Assembly (NCBI RefSeq): GCF_030435805.1
Contig: NC_081303.1
Coordinates: 72,329,910 to 72,393,909 of the forward strand
Origin: Mustela lutreola
Taxonomy: Eukaryota > Chordata > Mammalia > Carnivora > Mustelidae
Reading direction: 5' to 3'
DNA length: 64,000 nucleotides
Positions 1 through 11,412 of the stretch are shown here, piece by piece. How positions within the stretch are numbered: position 1 is the first letter of the stretch; every line of letters starts with the position of its first letter. The position numbers and the translations under genes are program-made. The notes under the pieces are model-generated. The model saw nothing but the letters and a program-made list of their open reading frames with translations. It made no database searches and had not been told where the DNA came from.

Positions 1-650
1 GTGCTTGTGTAAAGGGTCTGTTTATCAATAGCATCCATGTACTCTATTGGTCACTTTTCATCTGAAGGGTCCTGGAGTATCACGATCTTCCCTCTCCTCA
101 GAGCAAGGGGAGGGAATGTGTTCTTCACTTTCAGGACCTAAATTCTTCTCCAAGAAGAGATCATGACTTTGGGCTCCTTACAATTATAAGCTGTTGTCCA
201 AAAGTGGTCCCCAATTTCCTAACAAAAAATTATCAACCTTCACTCATTAGATATTCACAATGTTATATGTGGAAGTTGCTCTGTCAGACTCTGACTGCGT
301 ATTAACTACTTGGTAGGGTTTTTATTTTATTTTTTTTTTAATTCAAAATCTGATCAAATCTGGATCACCTAATGCACCTGAATTTCCTTTATCTGGATAC
401 CAATTAGAATATTTTTCCCCTCATTATATTACCAGCCAGTAAAGTCATTCTAAAAAATAAGCCTGAAGGTGTGTCTGTCACCCAATAAGTGATCAAGGAT
501 TGATCACTGAACAAAGATGTAACAAGTGGGTTAAAAATTAGGAAAACATATAACCTATATACACAGGGTATTTTGCTGAACTAAATGAAAAATCAGTTAG
601 TAATTATAACGCTGATCATCTGTCTTCGTCACAACATAATTTTCAAAGAA
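1..650. other. Upstream flank of OR10X1, no gene seen
   Basis: AT-rich unique-looking DNA. I see no open reading frame with recognisable protein similarity. A T-rich tract lies near 321-340. The part next to the gene should contain the last intron of OR10X1, because a splice acceptor follows at 671-688. No promoter could be placed by eye. Confidence 0.4.
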
Positions 651-670
651 TCATGGAGAATGGAGTATTT

Positions 671-688
671 ATTTGTTCTTTCTTTTAG
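671..688 (+). other. Splice acceptor before the OR10X1 coding exon
   Basis: The pyrimidine-rich run atttgttctttcttttag ends in AG at 687-688, 18 bases before the ATG at 707. A second AG at 693-694 is an alternative. OR genes commonly have an untranslated first exon spliced just upstream of a single coding exon, so this is the expected place for an acceptor. Seen in sequence; use not proven. Confidence 0.5.
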
Positions 689-706
689 ATTTCAGACACG
701 GAAACA

Positions 707-1660
707 ATGAAGGTCAACCAGACAGTCGTGGGAGAATTCATTCTTATTGGCTTCTCCGTGTACCCACATGTGCAGATGTTCCTCTTCCTGGTCTTTCTTG
801 GCCTCTACCTTCTCACCCTCACAGGTAACCTGGCCATCATGGGTCTCACTTGGGTGGACAGATCTCTCCACATCCCCATGTACCTCTTCCTTGGTGCCCT
901 CTCTTTCTCCGAGACCTGCTACACACTGACCATCATCCCCAAGATGCTGGCAGATCTGCTGACTGGGAACAGAGGCATCTCCGTCACGGGGTGTGGCTTG
1001 CAGATGTGTTTCTTCTTGGGACTTGGTGGCACCAATTGCATCATCCTGACCTTGATGGGATATGATCGCTTTCTGGCCATCTGCAACCCTCTCAGATATC
1101 CACTGCTTATGACCAACATGGGGTGTGGACGACTTGTGGCCTCTGCTTGGGCTGGAGGCTTCCTTATCTCTCTGATAGAGACTGCGCTGATATTCAGGGG
1201 CTCCTTCTGCAGCCCCAACCTTGTCAGACATTTCTTCTGCCACATGCGAGCAGTGGTGAGGCTGTCCTGTCTAGACAGCGACCTCACGGGGTCCGTTGTG
1301 ACAGTGATCTCCGTGACTGGCCTGATAGGCACGTTCCTGCTCATCATCATCACTTACATGTTCATTCTTTCCACTGTCTTCAGGATCCCGTCAGCCGAGG
1401 GCAAGCAGAAGGCCTTCTCTACCTGTGCCTCGCATCTCACAGTGGTCCTTGTCCACTTTGGGTTTGCAGCCATTGTCTATCTGAAGCCAGAAGCTTCAGG
1501 AGGGGACGACACGCTCATGGCCGTCCCTTACACGGTCATTACCCCTTTCCTCAGTCCTCTAATTTTCAGCCTCAGGAATAAGGACATGAAGAATGCCCTA
1601 AGAAAGGTGCTTGGAAAGAGGAGATTCTTGAAAAAACAATTTTGGATTAATGCTACGTGA
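707..1660 (+). CDS. OR10X1: Olfactory receptor family 10 subfamily X member 1 (OR10X1 orthologue)
   Basis: Class II odorant receptor of 317 residues in a single exon, a seven-helix membrane receptor that couples to G-olf in olfactory cilia. Seen: N-glycosylation site NQT at residues 4-6; PMYLFL opening helix 2 (about 58-62); Cys96 and Cys188 for the loop disulphide; MGYDRF at 117-122 in place of the usual MAYDRY; KAFSTCASHL at 235-244 in helix 6; FSLRN at 287-291 in helix 7. The second loop reads FFCHM rather than the common FFCDI. The stretch FSVYPHVQ and LTWVDRSLH agrees with human OR10X1 as I remember it, and its neighbour OR6P1 fits the human order. The human gene is known for a common null allele; this copy is open throughout. 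The ATG at 707 follows a good splice acceptor. The C-terminal tail QFWINAT is a little longer than remembered for human. Confidence 0.9.
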   Translation: MKVNQTVVGEFILIGFSVYPHVQMFLFLVFLGLYLLTLTGNLAIMGLTWVDRSLHIPMYLFLGALSFSETCYTLTIIPKMLADLLTGNRGISVTGCGLQMCFFLGLGGTNCIILTLMGYDRFLAICNPLRYPLLMTNMGCGRLVASAWAGGFLISLIETALIFRGSFCSPNLVRHFFCHMRAVVRLSCLDSDLTGSVVTVISVTGLIGTFLLIIITYMFILSTVFRIPSAEGKQKAFSTCASHLTVVLVHFGFAAIVYLKPEASGGDDTLMAVPYTVITPFLSPLIFSLRNKDMKNALRKVLGKRRFLKKQFWINAT

Positions 1661-2140
1661 GTGACTGTCCCCTGATGTCAGTACGCATTTATCCTGTGAC
1701 ATCAGGAGAAGCCTGGGGCATTTGCCTTTTTCGAGTTGTCATGGAGGAATCCATAGACTGAGTGTGGGAACTTAAGCATCACAAAGTTTTACTTAGTTTG
1801 TTAAGAAAGTTGTTCAACTACTTCTACTTCTACTGGCTCTTGTAAAGACCCTCGGCTTCTGCCAGTCAGCCTTCCACTGATGGATGGGGAAAAGCAAGAT
1901 TGTAGAAGGGAAAAACAACCTTTATGACCACAACACTAAGAGATGCTTAAAAATATCTAAAGATTCAAGAGATGAGGAATTTTTCTTGGAAACACTGTGA
2001 GACATTGGACTGTGCCTCCTAGGAGATAAGCCATTTCTAGTAGGTGACACACTATGTAGAAATCATCAACTGTCTCCTTGTGCATATCTGGATTGATACC
2101 TCCATTTGTTAAGTCCACTGCCATACTGATGACTGAAGGA
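1661..2140. other. Downstream flank of OR10X1
   Basis: Unique-looking AT-rich DNA that probably includes the 3' UTR of OR10X1. No clear AATAAA signal is seen close to the stop codon. No other gene is supported. Confidence 0.35.
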
Positions 2141-2348
2141 TTTTTTTTTTAACAATTTATTTATTTATTAGAGAGAGAGAGCAAGCATGAAGGGGAGGAG
2201 AGGGAGAGAGAGAGGGAGAGAGCATCCCAAGCGGACTCCAAACTGAGCACAGAGCCTGACTCGGGGCTCGATCCCATGACCCTGAGATCATGACCTGAGA
2301 CAGAATGAAGAGTTGGATGCTTAACCGACTGAGCCACCCAAGCACCCT
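2141..2348 (-). mobile_element. Can-SINE (tRNA-derived carnivore SINE), reverse
   Basis: Reading the minus strand there is a tRNA-like head (gtggctcagtcggttaag), the B-box-like tail of it, a CT-rich middle and an A-rich TAAATAAATAAATTG end, seen here reversed from poly-T at 2141. Imperfect target duplications gatgactgaagg (about 2128) and gattactgaagg (about 2350) flank it, so it is an insertion of moderate age. Confidence 0.85.
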
Positions 2349-3330
2349 TGATTACTGAAGGTTTTTAAAAACACTATTCATGACTGTGTCCTTCCACTGA
2401 CAGACGCTCACTTCTGACTATGCAGGATATCTTGGAACATTGATCCGTCAAGCAGACAGGACAGCAGAGCCTGCATGTCCTGTGAAATGGATGAGGGCTG
2501 GAAATAACCCCCATTTTCTTTAAGATGACCATATTCAAAAGCGAATGTTACACACGCACACACGCACACACACATCATGGTACTGAAGGGGCCCACAGTG
2601 GCAGGCATTCTGGAATTATTTTGGCAGACATATAACGTGTAATGAAGGAAACCACATGAACACAGCATTACACTTTGATATCACCCAGAAGACTTAGAAT
2701 TAGAAACATGGTGGAGGTTATACCACACAGGACTAGCAAGGGATCTTATGGACTAGCTGAACACACGAGCCTCGAGACTTCTCTGAGTCCGTTGCTCAGT
2801 TCTGCTGTTAACCAGCTCTGTGCCTTCTCATGATGGACATAACCTTTGTATTAAGGCTTGATGTACATCGAACACATGAAAAGTATAGGGGCAAGGTCTG
2901 AACTCCATTATTTACAGGGATGTTATAAAGATAAATGAGATAATGGGTGAAAAATATTATGAGCACACAGTGATTACAGTTTCCTCTTGCCACGACTCTA
3001 TTTTCTTCCTTGGGACCATTCTTGTGGTGGGTGTGCAGGCAGAGCCTGTACCCACTTCAGTCATGGTCACTGCCTCAATGACAAGTGTTTCCTCGACTCC
3101 TGTTCCACCCCGAGAATGGATTATTCAATCGAGGGAAGCCATAAAATCTTGAGAATAGATGCTAAGAATTTACTTACTCAAGGTGGGTGTAGAAAACATG
3201 ATGAAGTTTCTGAACTTGAATTTGGACCAATTAGCTTGCATATACCTGATACAGTAACTGGGGTGGACTCTACTAGTCACCGATTTAATATTCATTGTTG
3301 ACATAGAAATAAGTAAGTAACCGGGAGCTG
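2349..3330. other. Intergenic DNA, no gene seen
   Basis: Unique-looking sequence with a short CA-rich run near 2550-2576. Short open frames here show no family similarity that I recognise. Confidence 0.35.
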
Positions 3331-3960
3331 GAAAATATCTGTGTGTTTAAAAATCAAGAAACACATTTCTAAATGCATCATGAATCAAATTAAAAAAATT
3401 ATGAATACTAGAGAAATGATTTGAATTGGAAAAAATAGAAATACTACAAGTCAAAGCTTTTGGGATATAGCTTTTCTGTATTCAGATGGAAACAGAAGCT
3501 CTTTAAAATGCATATTAAAAAAGTTCACAGGCTGGAGAGCAATAGCTTGAGCATTCATCTCAAGAATTTGGGAAAAGAACAAATGAACACAAAAAGATTA
3601 TGAATTAAAAAATGAATAAACGAGAGCAGAAATCAATTAAATAAGTATACAGTACAGTGACTCAAAAAGTCAAAAGTTGGAATATTGAAAATATCAATAA
3701 ATCTTATTATTTTCTGGAGAGGCTGATGAAACAATGAAGACAGGATGTACGAGTCAACTCTGATGGGAATGGAAGGGGAGCATTTCTCAGGTCACACCAC
3801 AGAAATGATCAGAGAATGTTGTGACTGACTTCATGAACATAAATTTGAGAACTTATGTAAAGTGGGAAAGTTCCCGTAGAACACATATTAAAGCTCATAT
3901 AGGGAGAACGGTTATTTGATTCTCAAGAAATAGAATTTTAATTCATATGTACCACATTAA

Positions 3961-4006
3961 AAAACCAACCAACCAACCAACCAACCAACCCACCCACCCA
4001 CCCACC
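3961..4006. repeat. (CCAA)n/(CCCA)n simple repeat
   Basis: Tandem ccaa units change to ccca units at about 3990, forming a short pure microsatellite inside the old L1. Confidence 0.85.
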
Positions 4007-5089
4007 TCTGGGTTGCTTCGTTAGTTTTAGTAGTAGATTCTGCCAAAATTTTAAAGGGGAAGTTTTGCCAAACTTGCCCCAAACCTCCCATGGGAGAGAA
4101 AAGAGTAAAATCCCCAACTCATCTTTTGGGCCCGTAGAATGTAGAAACTAGATCTTGAAATCTCACTCAGGAGCATAGACACAGAACTCTTGGGTAAAAC
4201 TCAAGCTTCATTTAGTCCAGAAATGCAAGATTGGCACATTTGAAATCAATCAATATAATTTAGCATGTTATCAACATAAAGGATATTAATTAATTATGTA
4301 TTATGTAATTATGTAATTATATGTAATTAACTGATGAAGAAAAAATTTTTGGCCAAATTTAACATCCTCTCAGGGAAAGAATAAAACCTGTTAGTATAAT
4401 AGGAATTAAAAGAAGGTTCTTTAAACTCATGAGGCTGTCGAATTCCGTTTGTATCTGAGTGTAGTCGCCACACGTTACACTGGTTTCAGGGGTCCAGAAT
4501 GGGGACTCGGCAATCAGCTTCTCACTGGGCGGTGACACAGGTAAACACCACGGTGCTGAATCAGGCACAAGCAAGAACGGCGTCTCCCATCTCTGGGATC
4601 TCATTCCAGACAGTGCAGTAAGAAAGAAGCAAAAAGCAGAAGGATTATAAAGGAAGAAAAATGGTCATTTCTCATGAATTACAAAATTTCGTATGTTAGA
4701 AAAATCCAGAAATAATCTGCAGATCAATCATTACAGGGCTGAGAACTCAGTACATATATACACCAGCTACATCCCTATCATTAGCAAAACTTAGAATCTG
4801 GCTTTAAAAAATATATCGCATTTTGAAGCTTTGAAAATATCAAAGCCCTTGGAATAAATTTAACAAAAGACATGCAAGGCCTCTGCACAGAAAACTAAAA
4901 GACCTATGTAATGGTGAGATATACTATGTCACGGATTAGAAGACTCGGTGTGGTACAGATGTCCGTCTCCCCATGCTAACCTATGCTTTGAAGAAATCCC
5001 AGGGAAAATCCTCATAGTGTCCTTTTCTGGGTATGAAAGCTATACGGGGGGGCTAAAATTGATTTACAAATAGCCAAGACATTCTTAAA

Positions 5090-5330
5090 GAATAACATAT
5101 ATATGTCATATATATATATTATGATATATTTTTATTTATATTTATATGATTCATGTTTATATTTTATTTATATATTCATATTTATTTAAAAATATAAATA
5201 TATCCAATATAATATATAAACATACTTAATATATTTAAATAAATTTATATATTCATAAAGGTCCTATTTTTAAATGTATATTTATATATTACTTATATAA
5301 ATTCATATTTATTATATATAGTATAATACA

Positions 5331-5379
<49 letters not shown>

Positions 5380-5384
5380 TTTTT
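5090..5384. repeat. AT-rich low-complexity tract with (TG)n(TA)n(T)n
   Basis: Nearly all A and T, ending in a TG run (about 5331-5344), a TA run (about 5344-5370) and a T run (5371-5384). Such tracts are length-unstable. No coding content. Confidence 0.85.
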
Positions 5385-6134
5385 AACCAAACATCAAGAC
5401 TCATGCAGCTACCATGTGGAATTGGCCCAAGTGACAAACAGGCCAACAGAGGATGAGCAGAGAGCCCCCAAAGACCCAGGCACACACAGGCGTTGGCTTT
5501 ATGATAAATATGGCTTAGAAAACAACAGACTTTTCGAAAACTCATGCTAGGAAAATTGGATTTCCATATACACATATCTATATGGAGGAAACCTGTCTCC
5601 ATAAATAACTACATCAAGGAAATCAATTTCTGAGTATCAAAACCTGAATTTGAAAGACAAAACAAGAAAACTTTTACATATATTAAAATTATTGCTGATA
5701 TAAAAAAAATTACCTTTACAATATTCTTAGGGCATGAGAAGATTGTTTAAAGTGGGCATTAAAGCATTAAGTAAAACTGAAAAGAAAAGATTGATTAAAT
5801 TGAAATTGAGAAATTGTGTTCACTAAAACACAGCATTATTCAGCAGATGGATAGGCGAGCCACATAAAACTGAAATGAAATTTAAAGAAAAGATTAATGT
5901 AAAATTTAGGATAGAGATTACTTTCTGAGGGAGGGGCACACAGAGGGATTCCTAGCTGGTAAAATTCTTTTCTTGATCTGGGCAGTGATTAGAAAGGTGT
6001 TTGCATAATAAAAATTTCACTAAGCTCTCTATTCCTTTGGGTGATTTTCTGAATCTGTGTTTTATTTTAAAATATAAAATACTTTATTTTATTTAAAATA
6101 TAAAGGCTAAGCAAGGAATTCCACAGAATGAGAG

Positions 6135-6734
6135 TGCAAGGGCCTATTCAGTCAGAGCAGCCCCACGCCAGTTGAACCGCCATTTTGTTGTAAAGCTTAA
6201 ATTGACCTTGCCGCCCCCCCCCCCCAACTTATTTAAAAGCAAGTCCTGGAAACCAGTTCCACGTAACAAAGTCCAAATACAAGGGTGGGTCAGGCCAGGT
6301 GGAGGTATTCAATCAGTGGGGGGATGCATACTGTCTCCTAGTTACCAAAGAGTATGGGCCCCTGCCCTTAAGGAGCCTTTTGGCGCCAATCCTAACCAAG
6401 GTGTGATAGGCTGGTTCAAATGTCTACTATGGTAAATTGTAATTCAATTGGTCACCTAGAATCACTGTGGAGCTTCCTGTGTGTGTCATAATCTAATTGG
6501 CCACCTGTGTGTGGCCAGGGCCAACCCGCATGGCCTTTACTCTATAAGTTAGTCTGAAAAGCAGGGCGGGGTCGTCCTCTCTGGAAGGGTGGCCTCGACC
6601 AGTCTATTTGACGGTCAGTATGATTCCTGATGCTTGGCGCGAAATAAAGCTTTGCTTGACCTTCGCTTTGTATCAGTCCCGCTCCTTTAATCACGGACCC
6701 ATTATTGGCGTACCCAATTTTGGGGGACCCAACA
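6135..6734 (+). mobile_element. Solo LTR, endogenous retrovirus family A, copy 1
   Basis: A 600-bp unit starting TG (tgcaagggcctattcag) and ending CA (gggggacccaaca). It is flanked by a perfect 5-bp duplication GAGAG at 6130-6134 and 6735-6739. No internal retroviral region follows, so it is a solo LTR left by recombination. A second copy of the same family lies at 8263-8831, about 15 percent different by eye, which suggests an old carnivore-age element. Class I (gamma-like) is an inference from the LTR style. Confidence 0.85.
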
Positions 6735-6739
6735 GAGAG

Positions 6740-7488
6740 AAAATATATACAACGGATACAATTGGCAAAAGGCTCTTACACAGTATATATACAATCCCTA
6801 TCAAAAACCAAACAATAAACAAAAATATCATACATAGAACATTCCAATCAATAGAAAAAATGTTCTAGAGCCGTGAAGAGATCCTTCCTAAAAGAAAAGA
6901 TCCAAATGTCCAATAAATACAGAAAGACGCTTCATCTTGTTGGTAAGCATGGTCATGGACATTCACTCCCCCACGTGGGCGGTGAGCATTGGCAGGGTGG
7001 GGTAAAGAGGGGGCCACAGACTCTCCGGTGTTCCCCCAAGAGTGCTCATGGGCTCAGTCACTGCAGAGAGCAGCCTGTATTACACACTGACCTTGGAGAA
7101 ACCTACGGTCCGGGGATCTACTTCTCTACTCTTAGGTATGGGAATTACTCAACTGTTCCCCAACAGCAGAACAGACCAATAACTTGTCCATGTCCACACA
7201 GAGGATTAGCAGGCAGCAAGCTGGCGGTAACCACGGCTACAGACTCCCACCCGCACGAAGTGTGCATAGCGCTTTCCCCTCTACACTGTCACTTTCTCAG
7301 ACAATCTAAACCACAAGTTGTAACTCAAGATCTTTGCCTCTGATCTATTTTCTCATTAGATTTTGTGAAATGTTTGTTCTATAAATGTCCCTGATACAAA
7401 GCAGTAAGATATTCTGTCTTGTCAATAAGAAATATAATAAAATAATAATAATAAAATAAATCTGAAGAAATAAAATCAGAGATCAATG
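6740..7488. other. DNA between LTR insertions
   Basis: Includes A-rich sequence that may continue the old L1 interrupted by the LTR, then unique-looking sequence and a short AATAA-rich run near 7435-7462. No gene or retroviral internal region is recognised. Confidence 0.35.
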
Positions 7489-8039
7489 CGATGTGGGAAA
7501 CGGAAGCAAAATTAAATTAAACTCCTTTCCTACTTGCAGCCCATTGATGACTCCCGAAACAGGAAAGTGACATTCCTGCAAGAGCCCAGCTGCCTTGACG
7601 TACATACTTCGCTGAGGGCAAAAGGCAATTTTAGCTTAGCATTATCCCAACCCTCTAAGATCCTGTAAGTCAACTTTAACACACACAAATTCCTTTGGAA
7701 ATTTCTTTTATCTTTAAATCCCCAAGCACATGGCCCACCGATACACATCTGAAGGGTCTCGTGACTCAAGTTTTATCAGACAGTGATGGATGAAGTTTTC
7801 CTAACAACAGCTTGCCCCCTCAAAGCCCTGGAAGCCTTGCTGCCAAATTCCTTAGATTTACACGATCCCTGACCCCTTCCCAACTTGAAAGGATATAATG
7901 GGCTGCAAACCCTGTGCCGTTCTTTCTGCTCCCAGGTCCTGTCCCCGCGCTCTAATAAAACCACCCTTTTGCATGAAAGACACCTCAAGAATTCTTTCTT
8001 GGCAAATCAGCTCTGAATCCTGACGTCTTTCGCGCATCA
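7489..8039 (+). mobile_element. Solo LTR, endogenous retrovirus family B, copy 1
   Basis: Aligns by eye along its whole length with the minus-strand LTR at 12704-13286: the start (gatgtgggaaac), the middle (ggatcctgtaagtc; tcgtgact; cctaacaacagc), a TATAA-like region (ggatataatggg), a polyadenylation region and the end (tcaagaattctttcttgg). About 550 bp. No internal viral region flanks it and no target duplication is evident. Old fossil, family name unknown. Confidence 0.75.
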
Positions 8040-8262
8040 AGTCACTTCTGTTCCCAACGTAAATGTGCAAAGTGGTCATTTTGTTTCTTCCACATATTTT
8101 AAGAATTTACCCTGTTTAAGACACTGCACTGGCTATGGGGAAAAACAAAACCACAAAGGAAAGTTTTTCTTCCAAGAGACTCCCATTCTCCTTGTGGAAA
8201 GGCCAGGAAGTGGTGGTGTAAGGTGGACTGGAGCTTTCACAGAGATCTGTGGGAGTGCTCGG

Positions 8263-8831
8263 TGTACGGGCCTATTTAGCCAGAGCAGCTCCATCCTGAC
8301 CCTGCCCTACTCCACCTCCTCCCCCCACTGCTTCAGGGAACTTACTTAAAAACAAGTCTGGGAAACCAGTCCCAGGTAACAAAGCCCAAATACAAGGTTG
8401 GATCAGGCCAGATGGAGGTATCCTATCAGTGGGGGCGCATACTGTCTCCCTAGCTACCAAGGAGTATGAGCCCTGCCCTTTGGGTGTCCTTTGGGCACCA
8501 ATTCTGACCGAGGTGATAGGCTAGTTTAAATTTCTACTATAGGGTAAACTGTAATTCAGTTGCTCACTTATGTGTGACCTAGCAGGACTGTGCAGCTTTC
8601 CCTGTATTACAATCTCATTGGTCACCTGTATGTGGCCAGGCCCAACCACATGGCCTTTGACCTTAAAAGCTAGTCTATAAAGAAGAGAGAGGTCACCCTT
8701 TCTGTAAGGGGTGGTCCCGACCGGTCTGTTTGACGGTCGGTTTGATTCTTGATGCTTGGAGCTTTGCTTGACCTTAGCTTTGTTTTAGTCTCGCTCCTTT
8801 GACCATGGACCCATTCTTGGGGGACCCAACA
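8263..8831 (+). mobile_element. Solo LTR, endogenous retrovirus family A, copy 2
   Basis: Starts tgtacgggcctatttagcc and ends gggggacccaaca, matching family A copy 1 (6135-6734). A perfect 5-bp duplication CTCGG lies at 8258-8262 and 8832-8836, different from that of copy 1, so the two are separate insertions rather than the two ends of one provirus. Confidence 0.87.
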
Positions 8832-8836
8832 CTCGG

Positions 8837-9963
8837 GACACAGACCCACGTGAGATAAGACGACGAGATGGTTTCAGGCATACTGTCCCCAGAAAAGACT
8901 GCTTTGCCCCAGAGTATCAGCCTCCCTGAAGAATCCCAGAACAGACAAGAAAGAGACAACCAGGAGAAGCTTGGGAGGGTCAGAACAAATCTCGGATACT
9001 GACCCTGGGAGCTGTCCTTTCGAAGGACCCTGCATTTGTTATTATTGTGAGCAGCCTATGTTCCAGCCCAGAGTGCTGGGCATGGTCAGGAAAAGACAAA
9101 GGAAGAAAACCAAGGATCTTGGACCCAGAAGCATTATTTTGAGGATGGCAGAGCTGGCTACCCACCAGAGCCTTGTGCATCCTTGTAAACCTGCCCAGCG
9201 CCCCTTGCCAATCACAGCGGCTTGTCGCTGTACTGTCCTGGGATAGAGAAATAGAATTCTTTTATTTAGGCCACTTTAATTTGGGGGTTTGGGTGGTTGA
9301 AATTGTCGCTGCACTGTATTAATATAATTCGATGCAATATTTATCAAATTCCTAACGTGTCCACCATGTCAAAGTGCTCCCTACATGTCAGCTGTTTTGT
9401 TGGGGCTCCCTTGGAAGGAGTGTAAGCACAGCCCATTCTGCTTCACTTCACTCCTGATTGTCACCACCCTCCGCTTCCCGAAACTATCTGACTGTACTCC
9501 TGTGATTCCTTTCTTGGCTCATTGTTGGTCTTTTTCCTTCTTTGGTCGGCCACAGGCCGTTCCTCCAGCATGTCTGTTCACCTTCCTCTCTCTCTAGAGT
9601 CTATTTCTCCGCTTACATCTGTCCCATCGATTTCTATCATATTCGTGATTACTTTTTATTATTTCCAGGCTTGTAATATGAAGACAGACCTAAGATCCAG
9701 GCCAACAATTCTAACATCGCTGCCTTTCTTTGGGCTTCATAGGTCAAGAGTGAATTCCTCCCTGAGTTCTCACTGCTCACCCCTCAAGCTGAAGAGGGAG
9801 ATAACTCTAATTCTCCCAATCCTTATAGCATCATCTAATGTTTTGCAAAGTACTATGGTTTGTAGGCCTATTGTTTTGCAGAGAGGCATGGGGAATTCTA
9901 GAGCTGGGCACTCCCTCCCCTTCTCTCTCCTCCCAATATTGCATCATAAACAGGAGGGCATTT
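8837..9963. other. DNA between LTR insertions, no gene seen
   Basis: Mixed unique-looking DNA. Short frames around 8971-9246 and 9522-10052 show no similarity to gag, pol, env or any cellular family that I recognise. Confidence 0.35.
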
Positions 9964-10397
9964 TGATGTGGTTTGGGGAGTTGGAGTCCAGAGCCAGTGG
10001 CCAAGAAAGAATTCTTGAGACGTCTTTGGTGCAAAAATGGTGGCTTTATTAAAGCACAGGAACAGGACCCGAGAGCAGAAAGAGCTGCCACCCTGGGGTG
10101 GTGAGAGGCAGGGAGGAACGGCGGGTGATGTCCTTGCTAGACGGAGGAAGTAAAGACAAAGTGGGGAGGGGTTCCCAAAGGACTTTCGTGTGTGAAAGGA
10201 GACTCACAGGACCCACTGGCCTCACTACTGTGGGGCTAAGGTTGTTTCCCCTCTAGCAAAGCATTAACATTAGGACAGCTGGAGCTTCCTGGAGGAAGGC
10301 TGTCCTCTGTGGGCTTCAGGTATTTGTCAATGGGCCGCAGGTTGAGAAGGGCATTTAATTGTATCTACATTTCCTTCTGCCTTTGTTTCCCACATCA
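9964..10397 (-). mobile_element. Solo LTR, endogenous retrovirus family B, copy 2, reverse
   Basis: On the minus strand it begins tgatgtgggaaac and ends ccaaaccacatca, so the ends form an inverted TGATGTGG/CCACATCA pair. It contains the family landmarks: ctttaataaagccacca, then caagaattctttcttggc. About 434 bp. No internal region and no convincing target duplication. Old fossil. Confidence 0.75.
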
Positions 10398-10929
10398 ATT
10401 CGACCTCTGGTTGAATAATTCCAGTGATGGGGAGATCAGCACAGACCGCAGGAGGTAACTGTCCCTTTCCTGACAGCCCAGGTAGACAGAGACACACTGA
10501 AGCTGCCTGGGCATGAGGGGCAGGCGGGGACCCAGGGTTTTGGGACAAGGAAAAGCCCTCATGCTGAGGAACAGATTCAGATTTAAGCCAGGAATCCAGT
10601 GCCTGAAATGAGTCCCCTGGCCAACCTCAGCTCCTGGGCCGCGCAGGCCCCCTCCTAGCCCAGTGCTATCCATGGAGGGACATGAATTGGGGAGAGCAGG
10701 GAAAGAGGCTAACCCCGCTGGATCACAGATGTAGAGAGGAAGCATCTCCTCCTCACTCATGGGCAGACGACACTGACGAAGGCAGTCCGAGTTTGACAGA
10801 TATTTTCTCAAAAAAGAAGTAATGATCTAAAATACCAGTCAATCAATGTATCTGGAACTTTCTCACTTCGTTGTTCTACTTCCTCAGTCTTGAGGAAGCC
10901 AGACGGACTTTAACGCGAATCGTTGTTAA
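10398..10929. other. DNA between LTR insertions, no gene seen
   Basis: Unique-looking, moderately GC-rich DNA. The longest minus-strand frame here (about 10395-10811) has no recognisable domain. Confidence 0.3.
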
Positions 10930-11412
10930 GTCTGTCTAAGGATGTGGACGCTGATGAGGGAGCATGAGGCTGACTGAGGACAAAGCAAAAGCTGGCACCT
11001 TGCACCCCCTCCCCACCCGCTGCCCTCGGTAATATGTGTGACCCCTGACCGCTGTAAACGAGAAACAAATAATTAACTTGCAGAGATCACCATCCTGCAG
11101 GACAGGAATCTCCGAACTATCTTGATGTGAATGGCTGGCCAAAGGACAACATTGGTCAAGCTGCAAGGCTTCTGGTATCCAGGCACCTTGTAGGCCCTCT
11201 TTAGCATATGAAAGCTCCGTTGAAACCACTCTTTCCCTCACCCTCCCCCAACTGCAGGGTACAGAACCTGCCATCCCTCACAACCCAGGGCAGCGGCTCC
11301 TCCTGCCCACGGGTCCTGTCCCCATGCTTTAATAAACCACCATGCTGCACCAAAGATGTCTCAAGAATTCTTTCTTGGTCATCGGCTTTGGACCTCACCC
11401 CACCGAACCTCA
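10930..11412 (+). mobile_element. LTR with family B 3' part and a different 5' part
   Basis: The last 170 bp or so (gtcctgtccccatgctttaa, tctcaagaattctttcttgg, end ccccaccgaacctca) matches family B, especially the end of the copy at 12704-13286. The upstream part (aatatgtgtgacccctgacc; cttgcagagatcaccatcc) does not match the other family B copies by eye, so it is either a recombinant subfamily or two adjacent elements. The left end is uncertain. Fossil, no internal region seen. Confidence 0.55.

Larger units (their letters stand above)
3330..6120 (+). mobile_element. Old, fragmented L1 LINE (ORF2 and 3' part)
   Basis: Several segments read like degraded L1 ORF2 on the plus strand, for example the stretches around 4200-4290 (the 'aatgcaag...catttgaaatcaatcaat' portion), 4850-4960 ('ggaataaatttaacaaaaga ... 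ggattagaagac') and 5440-5490. The copy is broken by many stops and by an AT-rich low-complexity tract at 5090-5380. No intact frame survives. Exact ends are uncertain; family (old mammalian L1M type) is inferred. Confidence 0.6.

Noticed and set aside
2157-2345. tRNA gene on the minus strand within the SINE heads
   Set aside because: The tRNA-like heads belong to Can-SINEs, with worn cloverleaf sequence followed by the SINE body, and are not functional tRNA genes.
6135-8831. The two family A LTRs as ends of one provirus
   Set aside because: Each has its own different 5-bp duplication and no retroviral internal sequence lies between them, so they are separate solo LTRs.
10395-10811. 138-codon minus-strand frame between LTRs
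   Set aside because: Starts inside an LTR and shows no similarity to viral or cellular proteins; probably chance.
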